DNA of 36,816 nucleotides from Lentisphaerota bacterium (GCA_018676675.1 JABHEG010000061.1:1-36816); one strand, 5' to 3'; positions 7,584 to 17,222 are shown, counted from the stretch's first letter. Notes: generated by a model not told the origin, from the letters alone. Numbers and translations are program-made.

Positions 7584-8933
7584 ATGGACAAGTACATCCT
7601 CTGGGCTGTTGTGATTGGGGGGCTCAGTGCGGCGTCTTTGCCGCTCGGGGCGGCCGTGGGGTTGGCGTTTCGCCCGGGCAAACGGCTCACCGGGGTTGCG
7701 GCTGCCTTTGGTGCGGGGGCTCTCATTGCCGCTCTCTCCGTTGAGCTCGTGGCACCAACGGTTGCCCACCTGCACGAACCCGGGCACGCTCTCGAGTTCT
7801 ACCTGCTGCTCCCGGGGCTGGCGATCGGCGGAATCCTCTTCGTTGTGCTGGATCAGATCGTGAATGCCAATGGGGGGTTTCTGCGTAAGTCGGCCACAAC
7901 GATCGCTTACTTCACCACCCGACGACGGGAACGGAATCATCGTCTGCTGCATGGGCTCGGGAAGATTGCCCTTCTGCGGACGGTTCCGCCTGAACAGGTC
8001 CGCGCGCTTGTCGATCTGGTTCAGCCTGTTACGTACGAACCCGGGGAAGTGATTTTTCGAGAAGGTGAGCCGGGACACTGTCTGCTGTTCATCCAGGATG
8101 GCGAGGTGGCATTGAGTAAGGGAGAGGGCTATTTCAAATCGTTGAGCGCTGGGGACGTGCTGGGCGAGATCGCGTTGCTCACCGGGGCGCCACGCACGGC
8201 CGGCGCAACGGCAACCGAGCGGGTTCGCGCTCTGGTGTTGGGGAAACCCGACTTCGACAAGCTCAGACTGCACTGTAGTGAGCTTGACTCGGTCGCGCGG
8301 GAACTGGCTTCCGAACGGCTGGACGAGCTGCGCAGTCACCAGGCATCACTGGTTGAGGAAGAGGACCGGTGGGCGCGCCAAGCCATCAAAGCGCTGCATA
8401 CAGGCGCGCGTGTCCCGACCGCCGATGAGATACGCCAGATCGGCGAGGAGCATTCGGGGGCGCCGTTGGCCATTTGGCTCGGGATCCTGCTGGACGGTAT
8501 CCCTGAGAGCTTGGTGATTGGGGCGGGGTTCGCAGGGCTGCTCGCCCAGCGGATCGCGGCGACGGGACAAGCGAGTTTCGCCGGCTCTGTGCCGTATGCG
8601 CTGATCGCGGGGCTGTTCTTGTCCAACTTCCCGGAAGCGATGTCGAGCTCGGTGGGGATGCGTGTGCAGGGGCGATCCCCTCCGACCATCCTTCTCATGT
8701 GGACGTCACTGATGGTCATCACGGCAGCCGGTGCAGGCTTGGGATATGTGGTGGGGGAATCGCTTCCGGAAGCCGTCGTCGTCTGCGTGGAAGGCGTAGC
8801 TGCCGGAGCGATGCTGACGATGATCGCGTCCACGATGATCCCCGAGGCCGTGCACCTGGTTGCGGCTCCGGCAGTCGGTTTCAGTACACTGCTTGGGTTC
8901 CTCGCCGCGGTTGCTTTCAAGGTCTTTGAGTGA
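7584..8933 (+). CDS. ZIP-family-like metal transporter with an inserted cyclic-nucleotide-binding domain
   Basis: 449 residues. Hydrophobic segments near 5-28, 37-60 and 71-93 form an N-terminal membrane bundle. Residues about 125-240 are a Crp-type cyclic-nucleotide-binding barrel with EPGEVIFREGEPGHCLLFI and a full phosphate-binding cassette, GEIALL at 194-199 then PRTA at 203-206, with the key Arg204 and Glu195 kept. A charged helical region (240-290) follows, and then further membrane helices from about 293 to 445. These carry ZIP-like motifs DGIPES at 304-309, SNFPEAM at 347-353 and MIPEA at 418-422. In standard ZIP proteins the first residue of the HxxPE-type motifs is His or Asn; here it is Asp304 and Asn348, so metal binding may be altered. 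The domain fusion suggests gating of transport by cAMP or another nucleotide. AAAGAGG precedes the ATG at 7584. Confidence 0.85.
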   Translation: MDKYILWAVVIGGLSAASLPLGAAVGLAFRPGKRLTGVAAAFGAGALIAALSVELVAPTVAHLHEPGHALEFYLLLPGLAIGGILFVVLDQIVNANGGFLRKSATTIAYFTTRRRERNHRLLHGLGKIALLRTVPPEQVRALVDLVQPVTYEPGEVIFREGEPGHCLLFIQDGEVALSKGEGYFKSLSAGDVLGEIALLTGAPRTAGATATERVRALVLGKPDFDKLRLHCSELDSVARELASERLDELRSHQASLVEEEDRWARQAIKALHTGARVPTADEIRQIGEEHSGAPLAIWLGILLDGIPESLVIGAGFAGLLAQRIAATGQASFAGSVPYALIAGLFLSNFPEAMSSSVGMRVQGRSPPTILLMWTSLMVITAAGAGLGYVVGESLPEAVVVCVEGVAAGAMLTMIASTMIPEAVHLVAAPAVGFSTLLGFLAAVAFKVFE

Positions 8934-8934
8934 T

Positions 8935-10326
8935 CTACTCCACGAATCGGAATGAGAACACGTCTGCATCCTTCAGCTCGAAGTGCAGCTTCATGGGGCG
9001 TCCAGCCAATTTGCCCACACTGGCGCCGTCGTTCCACGAGACAGGGCGATCGAGCTGATCGCCGTAGATTGGGGCCATGTCATCAAGAGCGTAGCCGGGG
9101 ATGGCGCTACCATCGGCGTTCTGAAGCTCGATCCGAACCGCGCCCACCGCGGATGTGGAGACATTGATCTTCAGTTCGGATCCGTCGAACGTCAGGGGCT
9201 TGGTGACCACTCCTCCGCCTTGCCAACCGGCGTTGATACTGGCGAATCCCCACGGTCTCAGACTCAGACGGCGCAGGCGGTTGTCGGGCCAGCCGTAGTG
9301 CTCGCTGACGTACATCGACCATTCTGTTTCGCACAGTGGCAGGATGCCGATTGCCGGGCACGTGTTGCGGTGCGTCCAGTTGCGATCATCGAGGCCTGCA
9401 CGAACCCAGGCCTCGGGGAAGGGACGATTCCAGTGGACACCATCCCGGCTGGACATCATCACGCCGTCGGTCATTCCGGCCATCCCCGGCGCCCCTGTGC
9501 CGGGGTAATCCATCTCACTGATGTCATCGAGTGGTGTGGTACGTTCGGCGACGTAACGCATGGGGAAGGACAGCAGGATGTGTTCCGCGCCTGGCACGGT
9601 AACGGTCGCATTGGTGTAGAATTGCTCAACCGGCACGCCTTCATCGTATTGGTGCGGTACCGGTGTCGTCCAGTGAATGAAGTCATCCGATGTACAGCTC
9701 TGGATCGCGCGCCCTCGTTCCTTCTCGAAGAAGCGGCTGAACAGACGGTACTTGCCGATGCCGGCGTCCCATAGGGGGACGTTCGCGCTGTCGAATGCGC
9801 CGGAGACTTCCAGGGGGGCATCTTGTGCCAGGCGCCAGTGTATTCCGTCGGGCGAGTAGAGAGCATACAGGTTGTTCGTGCCCGTGCCTCCGACGGCTTT
9901 GAAGCGTTCGTCGGGTGTACAGGCTGGGTTCGTGTCGCGGAACGCCACCAGGTTGTGTGCCTGAATGCCCTGCCATACGGCGTTGTTACGCCTACCGTCG
10001 CCCAGGTCGAGGATGTCGAGTTCGGGGCGTTCGAAACGGATGCCATCCTCGCTGATCGCGACGTTGGAGGTCTGCTGGTGCGAGGAGTCCCCGCCTTTGT
10101 TCTCGATCGGGTAGTGACCCCGGTAGTAGAGCAGGTACCTGCCGTCATGTTCAACCAGCACGTTGTAGACACCGCTGCATGCGTTCTCCAGCGGCCCGTC
10201 GACCTGGAATACGATCTCTTCCCGTTTGGGAGGGTGCAGTTTCAGGCGGGCATCACCGTCGAAGCCGTCGATCAGGCGTTGGTCTACAAACAACTCCCGG
10301 CGAGATGCGATGTCGATTACACTCAT
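8935..10326 (-). CDS. Five-bladed beta-propeller protein (GH32/GH43-like fold), function unknown
   Basis: About 463 residues from the ATG at 10326, with AGAGAGGG 4 nt upstream. The sequence shows repeated propeller blades with SEDGIRFERPELDI, SPDGIHWRL, SDDFIHWTTPVP and SSRDGVHWNRP, the Asp-box-like pattern common in GH32/GH43-type five-bladed propellers. It also has DTNPACTPDERFKAVGG, a hallmark of a widespread uncharacterised family in Planctomycetota and related phyla. A C-terminal jelly-roll (about 370-463) ends in LKDADVFSFRF. There is no signal peptide, so a cytoplasmic location is more likely, unlike most neighbours. It may act on oligosaccharides imported after extracellular cleavage, which is inference. 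Its stop is separated by one base from the stop of the convergent transporter gene. Confidence 0.85.
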   Translation of the reverse strand: MSVIDIASRRELFVDQRLIDGFDGDARLKLHPPKREEIVFQVDGPLENACSGVYNVLVEHDGRYLLYYRGHYPIENKGGDSSHQQTSNVAISEDGIRFERPELDILDLGDGRRNNAVWQGIQAHNLVAFRDTNPACTPDERFKAVGGTGTNNLYALYSPDGIHWRLAQDAPLEVSGAFDSANVPLWDAGIGKYRLFSRFFEKERGRAIQSCTSDDFIHWTTPVPHQYDEGVPVEQFYTNATVTVPGAEHILLSFPMRYVAERTTPLDDISEMDYPGTGAPGMAGMTDGVMMSSRDGVHWNRPFPEAWVRAGLDDRNWTHRNTCPAIGILPLCETEWSMYVSEHYGWPDNRLRRLSLRPWGFASINAGWQGGGVVTKPLTFDGSELKINVSTSAVGAVRIELQNADGSAIPGYALDDMAPIYGDQLDRPVSWNDGASVGKLAGRPMKLHFELKDADVFSFRFVE

Positions 10327-10714
10327 GATGCCCTCTCTTGATTCCTGACACGGTCTTCGCATGCCAGCTCTTCTCTCTCACTGGTGTCCGGCCATAGAGA
10401 AACACAGATCAGCCATGGGAAATCGCTCTGCAGCGATGGGGAGATGATACCGCGGCAAGGCTGAGCGTGCAACAGTCCCTGGCGGGATCACGCAACTCCG
10501 GAAGCCTACGTTGCTCACTACGAACGCGTTTCAGTGCCAGCACAGGGGCGTTCGTAGTCAGGCACTTAGCACAGCGGCGTGCCGTTCCCCTCTTTCCTCC
10601 TGACGGTCTTCAAGCGCAGGGCAGGGCACCCGGCAGGAGAGGAAGTAGATTAGCGCGCGTCCTGGTCGTGTTCCGGATGCGGCAATCGACGACTTGTCAC
10701 AGGAGATCTCCACC
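10327..10714. other. Divergent spacer between the propeller gene and the PQQ-like gene
   Basis: This 388-nt spacer holds the first copy of the roughly 100-nt structured repeat (10490-10587). From 10327 to 10480 I see no gene or clear promoter. CAGGAGAT ending about 8 nt before 10715 is the ribosome-binding site of the plus-strand gene. Confidence 0.6.
10490..10587 (+). repeat. Structured dispersed repeat, copy 1 (upstream of 10715 gene)
   Basis: A roughly 100-nt element shared, in inverted orientation, with 27140-27239. It contains the hairpin ACTACGAACGC (10517-10527) / GCGTTCGTAGT (10548-10558), then a second hairpin GGCAC (10561-10565) / GTGCC (10579-10583). Blocks shared with the other copy are ACGCRACTCCGG (10490-10501), CTACGTYGCTMACTACGAAC (10506-10525, part of a 22-nt block with 20 identities), and 10554-10587 (29 of 34 identical by eye). 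The 42-nt hairpin region 10517-10558 matches at 31 of 42 positions. It ends 127 nt before the ATG at 10715. Confidence 0.8.
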
Positions 10715-13705
10715 ATGCTTTGCCACTGTATGCGTCGTTCCATCGGCGCACTGCTTGCCTCTTCTTTTCTCACATCTCTCGTTTGTTGTGCAGAGATGCC
10801 GAAGCTGCTTCAGGACGCGGGGATCCGGCAGGGCGTCTGTCTGCATTTGGCGTGTGTGGGCGGCGATGGCGCGGGGCTGACGGCAGAGATCGCGGGCACC
10901 AGTGATCTTCTGGTGCACGGACTCGCTTTAGATGTTGAGGCATGTCGCGACGTGCGCGACGTGATTACAGCGCGGGGCTTGCAGGGCAAAGCAATGGTCG
11001 AGCTGCTTCGAGGTGGTGTCCTGCCTTACGTCTCCGGGCTGGCTGACCTGGTAGTGGTCGGGGACGCCGCCGCGCTTGTGAAACGAGGCGTGGACAAGGT
11101 TGAGATTGCCCGCGTCTTGGCATTGGGCGGGGTAATCATGACGAAGACGAGTGAGGGATGGCGTCGTGAGACGAAGGCGCGCCCACAGGATGCCCAAGCC
11201 TGGACACACCCGTTCCGGGGCCCGGACGGCAATCGCGTCGTGCCGGATGCCGTCTCCTGGCCGGTTGGGTTGCGTTGGCAGGACGGGCTCCCGATCAACA
11301 TCGGGCACTGGGCCTCTACCCGGTCGTGGGTTGCGGCCGAGGGGCGAGTCTTCAGCATTACCATGACCGAAGCGGCCAATATCCGGACCGGTCCCGGCCA
11401 GGCAATTGACAAGAAACAGTGGCTGGTCGCCCGGAATGCGGCGAACGGATTGCCGTTGTGGAAGATCCCGTTGGGAACCAGTGACCCCAAATCTGATCTG
11501 ACTCCGCTGAACACGCTCCCGCTGGCGACGAACGGGAAACTTGTCCTTGCCCGAAAGGAGAACAGCCTGGTCGCGGTTGATGCAGCTTCGGGGGAAATCG
11601 TGCGGACGTTCCCTGTCGCACACCCGCCTGCACGGTTACTCCTGATTGACCGGACGGTTGTCGTGGTCGGATGGGAGACGCTGGGACGCGTGAAGATGTG
11701 GGACTCTGCCGCCAACGCGGGCAGCAGCTTGTGGGACGTGCGTGTGCCCAAGACGGGGGTGGGGATGGTGGAGGCGTTTGATGTCGATTCCGGCAAATGT
11801 CTGTGGCAGGACCCCGTTCCAGCGCAGACGATTCTGGCATCCGGAGGGGCTGCTGTGTATCTCGTTCAGGGCCTCTCACCCGTCACGGAGCAGGTTGTCG
11901 TCGCCCGTGATGTGGCGACCGGGAAGGAGAGGTGGCGGACGCCGCATTCTCAGCTTGGGGAAGGCGCGAATTTCTTCCTGGCCGGCGTCGGCAGTGGCGT
12001 TGCAGTGCTTGCGCGACACAAACCAGGGACGGTGAATTTCAGGACGCGCTGTCGTGAAGCGGTCGTTCTGTCTCTGAAGGACGGCGCGAAGCTGTGGGAG
12101 TCCGAGGCAGACGGCGATGCGCACGTATTGTTTGTTGAGGATGAACTCTGGTACGGCTCGACGCGTTATCGGCCCGCCACGGGTGAGGCTTTGGGCAAGA
12201 GCCCCTTCAGAGTGGACCGTGGCATGTGTCTTCCGCCGGTTCTTCTTGGGAGCGTGGGTGGGTCGCCTCGCGGCGGCAGGTGGACGGACGTCGGGACGCG
12301 CCAGGCGCTCACATCCGGAGGCGTCCGCGCGGCCTGCATTCAGGGCGTCGCGGTTGCCGATCGTCGCATCTATATCGCCCAAAACTGGTGCCGCTGTGCC
12401 CCGGCGCAGGTGCCGGGGTTCCTGGCCCTGGGGGCGGAAACGCCACCCTTGGCCGCGGAGTTCGCCGCTGTCAGGCCGGTCGAACGGTCGAAGGTCACCC
12501 GCCCGAGCACTGACCGGGCGGGGCCTGCTGCCTGGCCCACATTCCGCGGCAACCCTGCACGTTCGGGAGCCATTGGTGGGACCTTGGGAACTGCGCTGGA
12601 CGTGCGCTGGACTCAGCCCGTTTCCCCTGCAGTTCGGCATGCCATTGGGCGCGTCTGGACTGATGCACTGCAACCGCGCCTGAGTGCCCCAGTTGCCGAT
12701 GCGACCACGGTTTACGTCGCGGCTTGCAGCCAGGGGGAGGTCATTGCCATCGATCTTGCGAGTGGCCGGGAAAAGTGGCGAGCCCAGACCGGGGCTCGGG
12801 TGGATGCGCCGCCTACTCTTCACTTGGGACTGTGCCTCGTGGGCAGCCACGATGGGTGGCTGTACGCGCTCCGTTCAGACGATGGTGAGGAAGTTTGGCG
12901 CACGCGCATTGCCCCACAGGAACGACGAATTGTCGCGTTTGGGCAAGTCGAGTCGTCATGGCCGGTTGTTGGAGCGCCCTTGGTCGTGGATGGCGTCGGC
13001 TACGCGATTGCCGGCCGGTCCACCGAAATGGATGGGGGCTGCGCGTTGGTTGCGTTTGATCCGCGGTCGGGGGAGACGCGCTGGGCGGCAAGGGTGACCG
13101 GGGTTGGGCGTCGCGCTGATGTACTCGCCTGGCGTCGAGGCAGGATCGCGATGCAATACGCCGAGTTTGACCCGCAGAACGGGAAGCGGATGAAGGAAGA
13201 TCCAGCTGAAAAGTGGCGCAGAAAGGGGAACCTGGATGGCATAATCGAGGCCAGCTGGACTCGAGTGGGGACACGCCGCTCAGGCAACCTCGCGGCTGGG
13301 AATGTCGCCGGCGATGTCCTCGTCTGGGATGACGGCTCTTGGTTCGGCTTCACGAGCAAGAAGCAGTGTTACGGGTGCTTCGCGATCGAGCGCGAAGCCG
13401 CGCTTGCTGCCAACCCAAAGACCCCGCAGACGGCCACGTACCGCTGGCAATGGAAGACGCCCCGTGAGCGTCAGGTTGAGGGACTCGTGTTGACTGCGGA
13501 GTCTCTCGTAGCGGCGGGTCGAATCAAGGACACGGATGCGGCGAAGGTGCGGGGCTTCCTGGCCCTGTTGAGTCGTGAGACCGGCGTCGTTCAGGCGGAG
13601 TTGGGCCTCCCCAGTCCACCCGTTCTGCACGGCGTCTGCGTGGTCTCGGGCAAGACCATCGTCTGCCTTGAAAACGGCAGTGTGGTCTGTCTCGGCGCGC
13701 CGTAG
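10715..13705 (+). CDS. Secreted PQQ-type beta-propeller protein with degenerate methyltransferase-like N-terminal domain
   Basis: About 996 residues from the ATG at 10715, with CAGGAGAT 8 nt upstream. MRRSIGALLASSFLTSLVCC followed by AEM is a signal peptide; cysteines just before the cleavage region make a lipoprotein possible but there is no clean lipobox. Residues about 35-150 resemble a Rossmann methyltransferase: GVCLHLACVGGDGAGLTAEIA, LPYVSGLADLVVVGDA, and IARVLALGGVIM, which echo the motif I, post-motif and LKPGG segments. The SAM-binding glycines are poorly kept. WTHPFRGPDGNRVVPDA leads into an eight-bladed quinoprotein-type propeller with blade signatures DAASGEIVRTF, DVATGKERWRTP, DLASGREKWRAQTG and WPTFRGNPARSG. 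This architecture is recurrent in Planctomycetota-like genomes; its role (redox enzyme, binding or scaffold) is unknown. Confidence 0.85.
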   Translation: MLCHCMRRSIGALLASSFLTSLVCCAEMPKLLQDAGIRQGVCLHLACVGGDGAGLTAEIAGTSDLLVHGLALDVEACRDVRDVITARGLQGKAMVELLRGGVLPYVSGLADLVVVGDAAALVKRGVDKVEIARVLALGGVIMTKTSEGWRRETKARPQDAQAWTHPFRGPDGNRVVPDAVSWPVGLRWQDGLPINIGHWASTRSWVAAEGRVFSITMTEAANIRTGPGQAIDKKQWLVARNAANGLPLWKIPLGTSDPKSDLTPLNTLPLATNGKLVLARKENSLVAVDAASGEIVRTFPVAHPPARLLLIDRTVVVVGWETLGRVKMWDSAANAGSSLWDVRVPKTGVGMVEAFDVDSGKCLWQDPVPAQTILASGGAAVYLVQGLSPVTEQVVVARDVATGKERWRTPHSQLGEGANFFLAGVGSGVAVLARHKPGTVNFRTRCREAVVLSLKDGAKLWESEADGDAHVLFVEDELWYGSTRYRPATGEALGKSPFRVDRGMCLPPVLLGSVGGSPRGGRWTDVGTRQALTSGGVRAACIQGVAVADRRIYIAQNWCRCAPAQVPGFLALGAETPPLAAEFAAVRPVERSKVTRPSTDRAGPAAWPTFRGNPARSGAIGGTLGTALDVRWTQPVSPAVRHAIGRVWTDALQPRLSAPVADATTVYVAACSQGEVIAIDLASGREKWRAQTGARVDAPPTLHLGLCLVGSHDGWLYALRSDDGEEVWRTRIAPQERRIVAFGQVESSWPVVGAPLVVDGVGYAIAGRSTEMDGGCALVAFDPRSGETRWAARVTGVGRRADVLAWRRGRIAMQYAEFDPQNGKRMKEDPAEKWRRKGNLDGIIEASWTRVGTRRSGNLAAGNVAGDVLVWDDGSWFGFTSKKQCYGCFAIEREAALAANPKTPQTATYRWQWKTPRERQVEGLVLTAESLVAAGRIKDTDAAKVRGFLALLSRETGVVQAELGLPSPPVLHGVCVVSGKTIVCLENGSVVCLGAP

Positions 13706-13844
13706 ATGCAAAGGGGACAGTCTCCCAGGTGTGTGTCCTCGTTGGGGCGTTACCCCTCGTGTGGCTGGCGTGTCTCGTGCCGTGGACTACGTTTGTTTGC
13801 TTGCTTTGGGAATGCCGGGACATCAAAGACCAGGAGAAAGTGCT

Positions 13845-16800
13845 GTGTTAAGGCGTATCTCGATTCTGAACGGCGTGGTGTCTGTGCTGGCGCTCTCATT
13901 CGTGGCTTCCGCGGCGGATGTGTTTGTGTCACCTGCAGGCGATGACGGTCATTTGGGCACACTGGCGAGGCCTTTCCGGACGATTCAACGGGGTGTTTCG
14001 TCCCTGCAGCCGGGAGACACCTGCTTCGTGAGAGGCGGGCGTTACCGCGAGCCCGTGATTCTCGACAGGAGTGGCCTGCCTGGCAAACCCCTGCGTATCA
14101 GTGCCTACCCGGGAGAAACGGTTGTTCTCGACGGCACCGTACCGGTCACCGGGACGCTTCACCGAGGAGAGGGTGGCGTTCTGACCACGACGACTGACCT
14201 CTCCTTCGAGCAGCTCTTTACGGGCGAGACCATGCTCATGGAAGCACGCTGGCCCAATTGCGCCATGGATCAGATCTTCACCCGTGACGGGTGGGCTACG
14301 GCCGGGCCAAAGAGCGAGTACAAGCTCCTGCGTGATCCTGAACTGGCTGAAACCGGGATCGACTGGAACGGGGCAACTGCCATCCTCAATGTCGCCCACC
14401 AGTTCTGGTCCTGGAGCCGGACTGTGGGAGGTTACACGCCCGGCAGCGATACGCTTCCCTACCACATCACCATGAACGAATACCACACCAAGGGTCGCAA
14501 CTGGTGGCACGACGACTTTTACTACCTGATGGGCAAACGGGATGCCCTGGACGCGCCCGGGGAGTGGCACCTCGCATCCGACGGGACACTGAGCGTCATC
14601 GCTCCGGCGGGGATGGCGTCTGACGGCCTGAATCTGCGAGCCAAACAGCGTGACTATGGTCTCCAGGGCAGCGGCCTGAAGCATGTCCAGATCTCCGGGT
14701 TCCGCTTCTTCGGATGTTCATTCCGGCTACTTGACTGTGAAGACTGTGTGGTCGAGTACTGCAACCTGCTGTATCCATCTTACGCTCGGGGCGTGCCGAA
14801 CGCGGAGGAGAAGGGCAAGCGTAAGCCTTGTCCGGGAACGACAGTCAGGGGCAAACGGAACACGGTTCGATCCTGCTCGTTCGAGTACTGTCCGAACTTC
14901 GGGGTGATCCTGCAGGGAGAGAAGAACGTCATTGAGAACTGCCTCGTTCGCGATGTGAACTGGGCCGGGACGCTCCATTACACCGCGGTGGCTCTACGTG
15001 GCATCAAGGGAGTGGAGCAACCCGCCAACGTGGCGCGACACAACACGCTCTACAATGTCGGCAACACGATTCTCGGGTGCAGCGGCCCGTTCAGCGTGGT
15101 GGAGTACAACCATGTGCACCACGGCGGACTTATCAGTGCGGACGTATCCCTGATCTACACGTCAATGCCGTCGGCCAACGGCATTGAGTTCCGCTACAAT
15201 TGGGTGCACGACTCTCTCTCCCCGAACCATTCCCTCGGGATCCGGGGCGATGACAAGACGCGGGGCATGCGGGTCCACCACAATGTCATCTGGAACGTGG
15301 CCAAGAATGGGATCGTGGCAAAAGGCGGGAAGAACCGCGTCTACAACAACACGGGCTTCGCGAACGGCGCTTCGGACATTTACTTCAACAGCGGCCCCGA
15401 GCGGGACAAGTGGTGGCAGCAGCACGTCAAAGCCTACGAGAACCAAAATGAGGACAGCCTGCTCATCAACAACTGCGCACCGGCGATCGTCTCCACCGGG
15501 CGGCCGTCGCAACCGCCACTGCCCGGGGACAATTCGAACAACTTCAGCAAGGGGGGGCCGAAGTTGGTGGACCCGGCAGGCTTTGACTTTCGTCCACGGG
15601 GAGATTCGCCGTTGGTCGATGCCGGCCGGGCGGTGGAGGGCATTACCGCACCGTTTGAGGGCAAGGCACCCGACATCGGAGCCTACGAGCACGGAGGCGA
15701 CCACTGGCTGCCCGGACATCGCAACGGCGTCTGTTTGAGTCGTTCGGACGTAGGCCTCCAGATCCGTCTGCTCCTGCCCGTTCTGGAGGAGATCAAGGTC
15801 CGGGCTGAGGCTGTAGGGACCAAGCCGACGGCATTGAGTTTCACACCCGGGAACTGGCACGTGCCCCGAGCCCTGTCTCGTGCGATCTCCGCAGGGACGA
15901 CAGCGACGTTCACGACGGCCGAGTGGGGTGCGGCTTCGGTGTCGGATCTGACTGCTGTCTCCGGGGCTGCTGCGTCCCGGGCACTGTTCGCGCGACCTGA
16001 TCTCGCTTCGGCCAGACACGCTGATTCCCGGCCGAAGTTCGACTACGAGCACAGTTACACGGCCGATCCGGCGGCGTTGCCTTCATTCCGGGCTTACTAC
16101 ACGTCAACGGCGCCGACAATCGACGGGGACATTGCCGAGGGGGAGTGGCCGGGATGGGAGGCCACTCGCTCGGTCCCGATGGCGCCTCTTACTAAGATCG
16201 AGGAAGGTCTTCCGCTGGGGGGAGAGGGCTTGATCCTCTTCGACGGCGCGCATTTGCTCTTCGGTGTCCGTGTCAGCGCCGGTGGCGACGCGCCTCGTGC
16301 GGAAGGCGGACTGTGGGGGCCGCAGGGAACGGGTGGCGTGGAATTCGATTTTGCCCCGTTTTCACGGCGCCGGGTCGGCAAGGCGTTTGTGTTGCACGGC
16401 TATCCTTCAGGGAAGCTCGAGAGTGTGACTGACGGCGGGGTCGATGCGGTGTCCGCAGGACGTTTTTCCAAGGCGGCAGACTATGCGGCACAGATCCATG
16501 ACGACGGTTCGTGGACTTGCGAACTCCGCATCCCGGTCGATGCGTTCGGCGTGGATGTCAGCGACATCAAGCACTTGCGCTTCAACCTTGGGCTCCGCAA
16601 GAACGGCGCCCCCAATGGTCCGTGGTTTGCCGCAGTCAGAACCGGTGGCACGAATTATGATCTGGATGGCGGGGCGGCGCTGCACTTCGCAAAGAGCGTC
16701 CCGATGGCGTCTCCGAACCTACTCACAGGAGGAGATTTCGAGGCTGAGGACAGCACCCCTTGGCGCATGTCGACTAACGCCCGAGAGCCCGTGCCTGAAG

Positions 16801-17222
16801 GCACATTCCAGCGCGTTCAGCAGGGACGGCGCGGAGACTGGTGCATGCAGATTCAGGCTGATGATGCAGAGACGATGAAGAAGCGCGTCTTCAAGTGGAC
16901 ACATCCGATCGCTGATGTTGTTCAGGCTCCGGGCAAGTACGCTTTGTCCTACGAGGTCCGGGTGGTCGGCAAGAAGCTCTCCGCGAAGGACACGATGGGC
17001 AGCTTCAACAGCTACGTGCATGTGCAGCGCAACGGCAAATCCGGTGGGAACGTCGGGCAGCGACCGTCGATGATAACCAGTAGCGGCGACCGCTGGCTAC
17101 GGCGGGAATTCGTGATCGACATCCCGCCCGGTGGTTCGCCAACAATGGTGTCTCTGCAACTCCACCGTGCGACCGGGACAGTACTCATCGACAACGTCTG
17201 TCTCGTGCGCTGTAAGGAATAG
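13845..17222 (+). CDS. Secreted right-handed beta-helix protein with CBM9-like and C-terminal jelly-roll domains
   Basis: About 1125 residues. The start chosen is GTG at 13845, with AGGAGA 7 nt upstream and an immediate signal peptide (LRRISILNGVVSVLALSFVA then SAADV). An ATG at 13812 in frame is less well placed. DVFVSPAGDDGHLGTLARPF opens a DUF1565/pectin-lyase-type beta-helix running to about residue 620, with many coil repeats of the NTVRSCSFEYCPNFGV kind. Residues about 745-950 form a CBM9-like domain (TIDGDIAEGEWPGWEATRS). A C-terminal carbohydrate-binding-like jelly-roll begins at NLLTGGDFEAE and ends VLIDNVCLVR. MEARWPN is a motif also seen as LARWPKEGW in the paralogue at 33302-36067. 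It is probably a glycan-active enzyme (GH141- or polysaccharide-lyase-like fold), but no catalytic residues can be named. Confidence 0.85.
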   Translation: MLRRISILNGVVSVLALSFVASAADVFVSPAGDDGHLGTLARPFRTIQRGVSSLQPGDTCFVRGGRYREPVILDRSGLPGKPLRISAYPGETVVLDGTVPVTGTLHRGEGGVLTTTTDLSFEQLFTGETMLMEARWPNCAMDQIFTRDGWATAGPKSEYKLLRDPELAETGIDWNGATAILNVAHQFWSWSRTVGGYTPGSDTLPYHITMNEYHTKGRNWWHDDFYYLMGKRDALDAPGEWHLASDGTLSVIAPAGMASDGLNLRAKQRDYGLQGSGLKHVQISGFRFFGCSFRLLDCEDCVVEYCNLLYPSYARGVPNAEEKGKRKPCPGTTVRGKRNTVRSCSFEYCPNFGVILQGEKNVIENCLVRDVNWAGTLHYTAVALRGIKGVEQPANVARHNTLYNVGNTILGCSGPFSVVEYNHVHHGGLISADVSLIYTSMPSANGIEFRYNWVHDSLSPNHSLGIRGDDKTRGMRVHHNVIWNVAKNGIVAKGGKNRVYNNTGFANGASDIYFNSGPERDKWWQQHVKAYENQNEDSLLINNCAPAIVSTGRPSQPPLPGDNSNNFSKGGPKLVDPAGFDFRPRGDSPLVDAGRAVEGITAPFEGKAPDIGAYEHGGDHWLPGHRNGVCLSRSDVGLQIRLLLPVLEEIKVRAEAVGTKPTALSFTPGNWHVPRALSRAISAGTTATFTTAEWGAASVSDLTAVSGAAASRALFARPDLASARHADSRPKFDYEHSYTADPAALPSFRAYYTSTAPTIDGDIAEGEWPGWEATRSVPMAPLTKIEEGLPLGGEGLILFDGAHLLFGVRVSAGGDAPRAEGGLWGPQGTGGVEFDFAPFSRRRVGKAFVLHGYPSGKLESVTDGGVDAVSAGRFSKAADYAAQIHDDGSWTCELRIPVDAFGVDVSDIKHLRFNLGLRKNGAPNGPWFAAVRTGGTNYDLDGGAALHFAKSVPMASPNLLTGGDFEAEDSTPWRMSTNAREPVPEGTFQRVQQGRRGDWCMQIQADDAETMKKRVFKWTHPIADVVQAPGKYALSYEVRVVGKKLSAKDTMGSFNSYVHVQRNGKSGGNVGQRPSMITSSGDRWLRREFVIDIPPGGSPTMVSLQLHRATGTVLIDNVCLVRCKE

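Noticed and set aside
6447..8339. Long minus-strand frame
   Set aside because: Antisense to miaA, the amidase and the transporter, all of which have clear family motifs.
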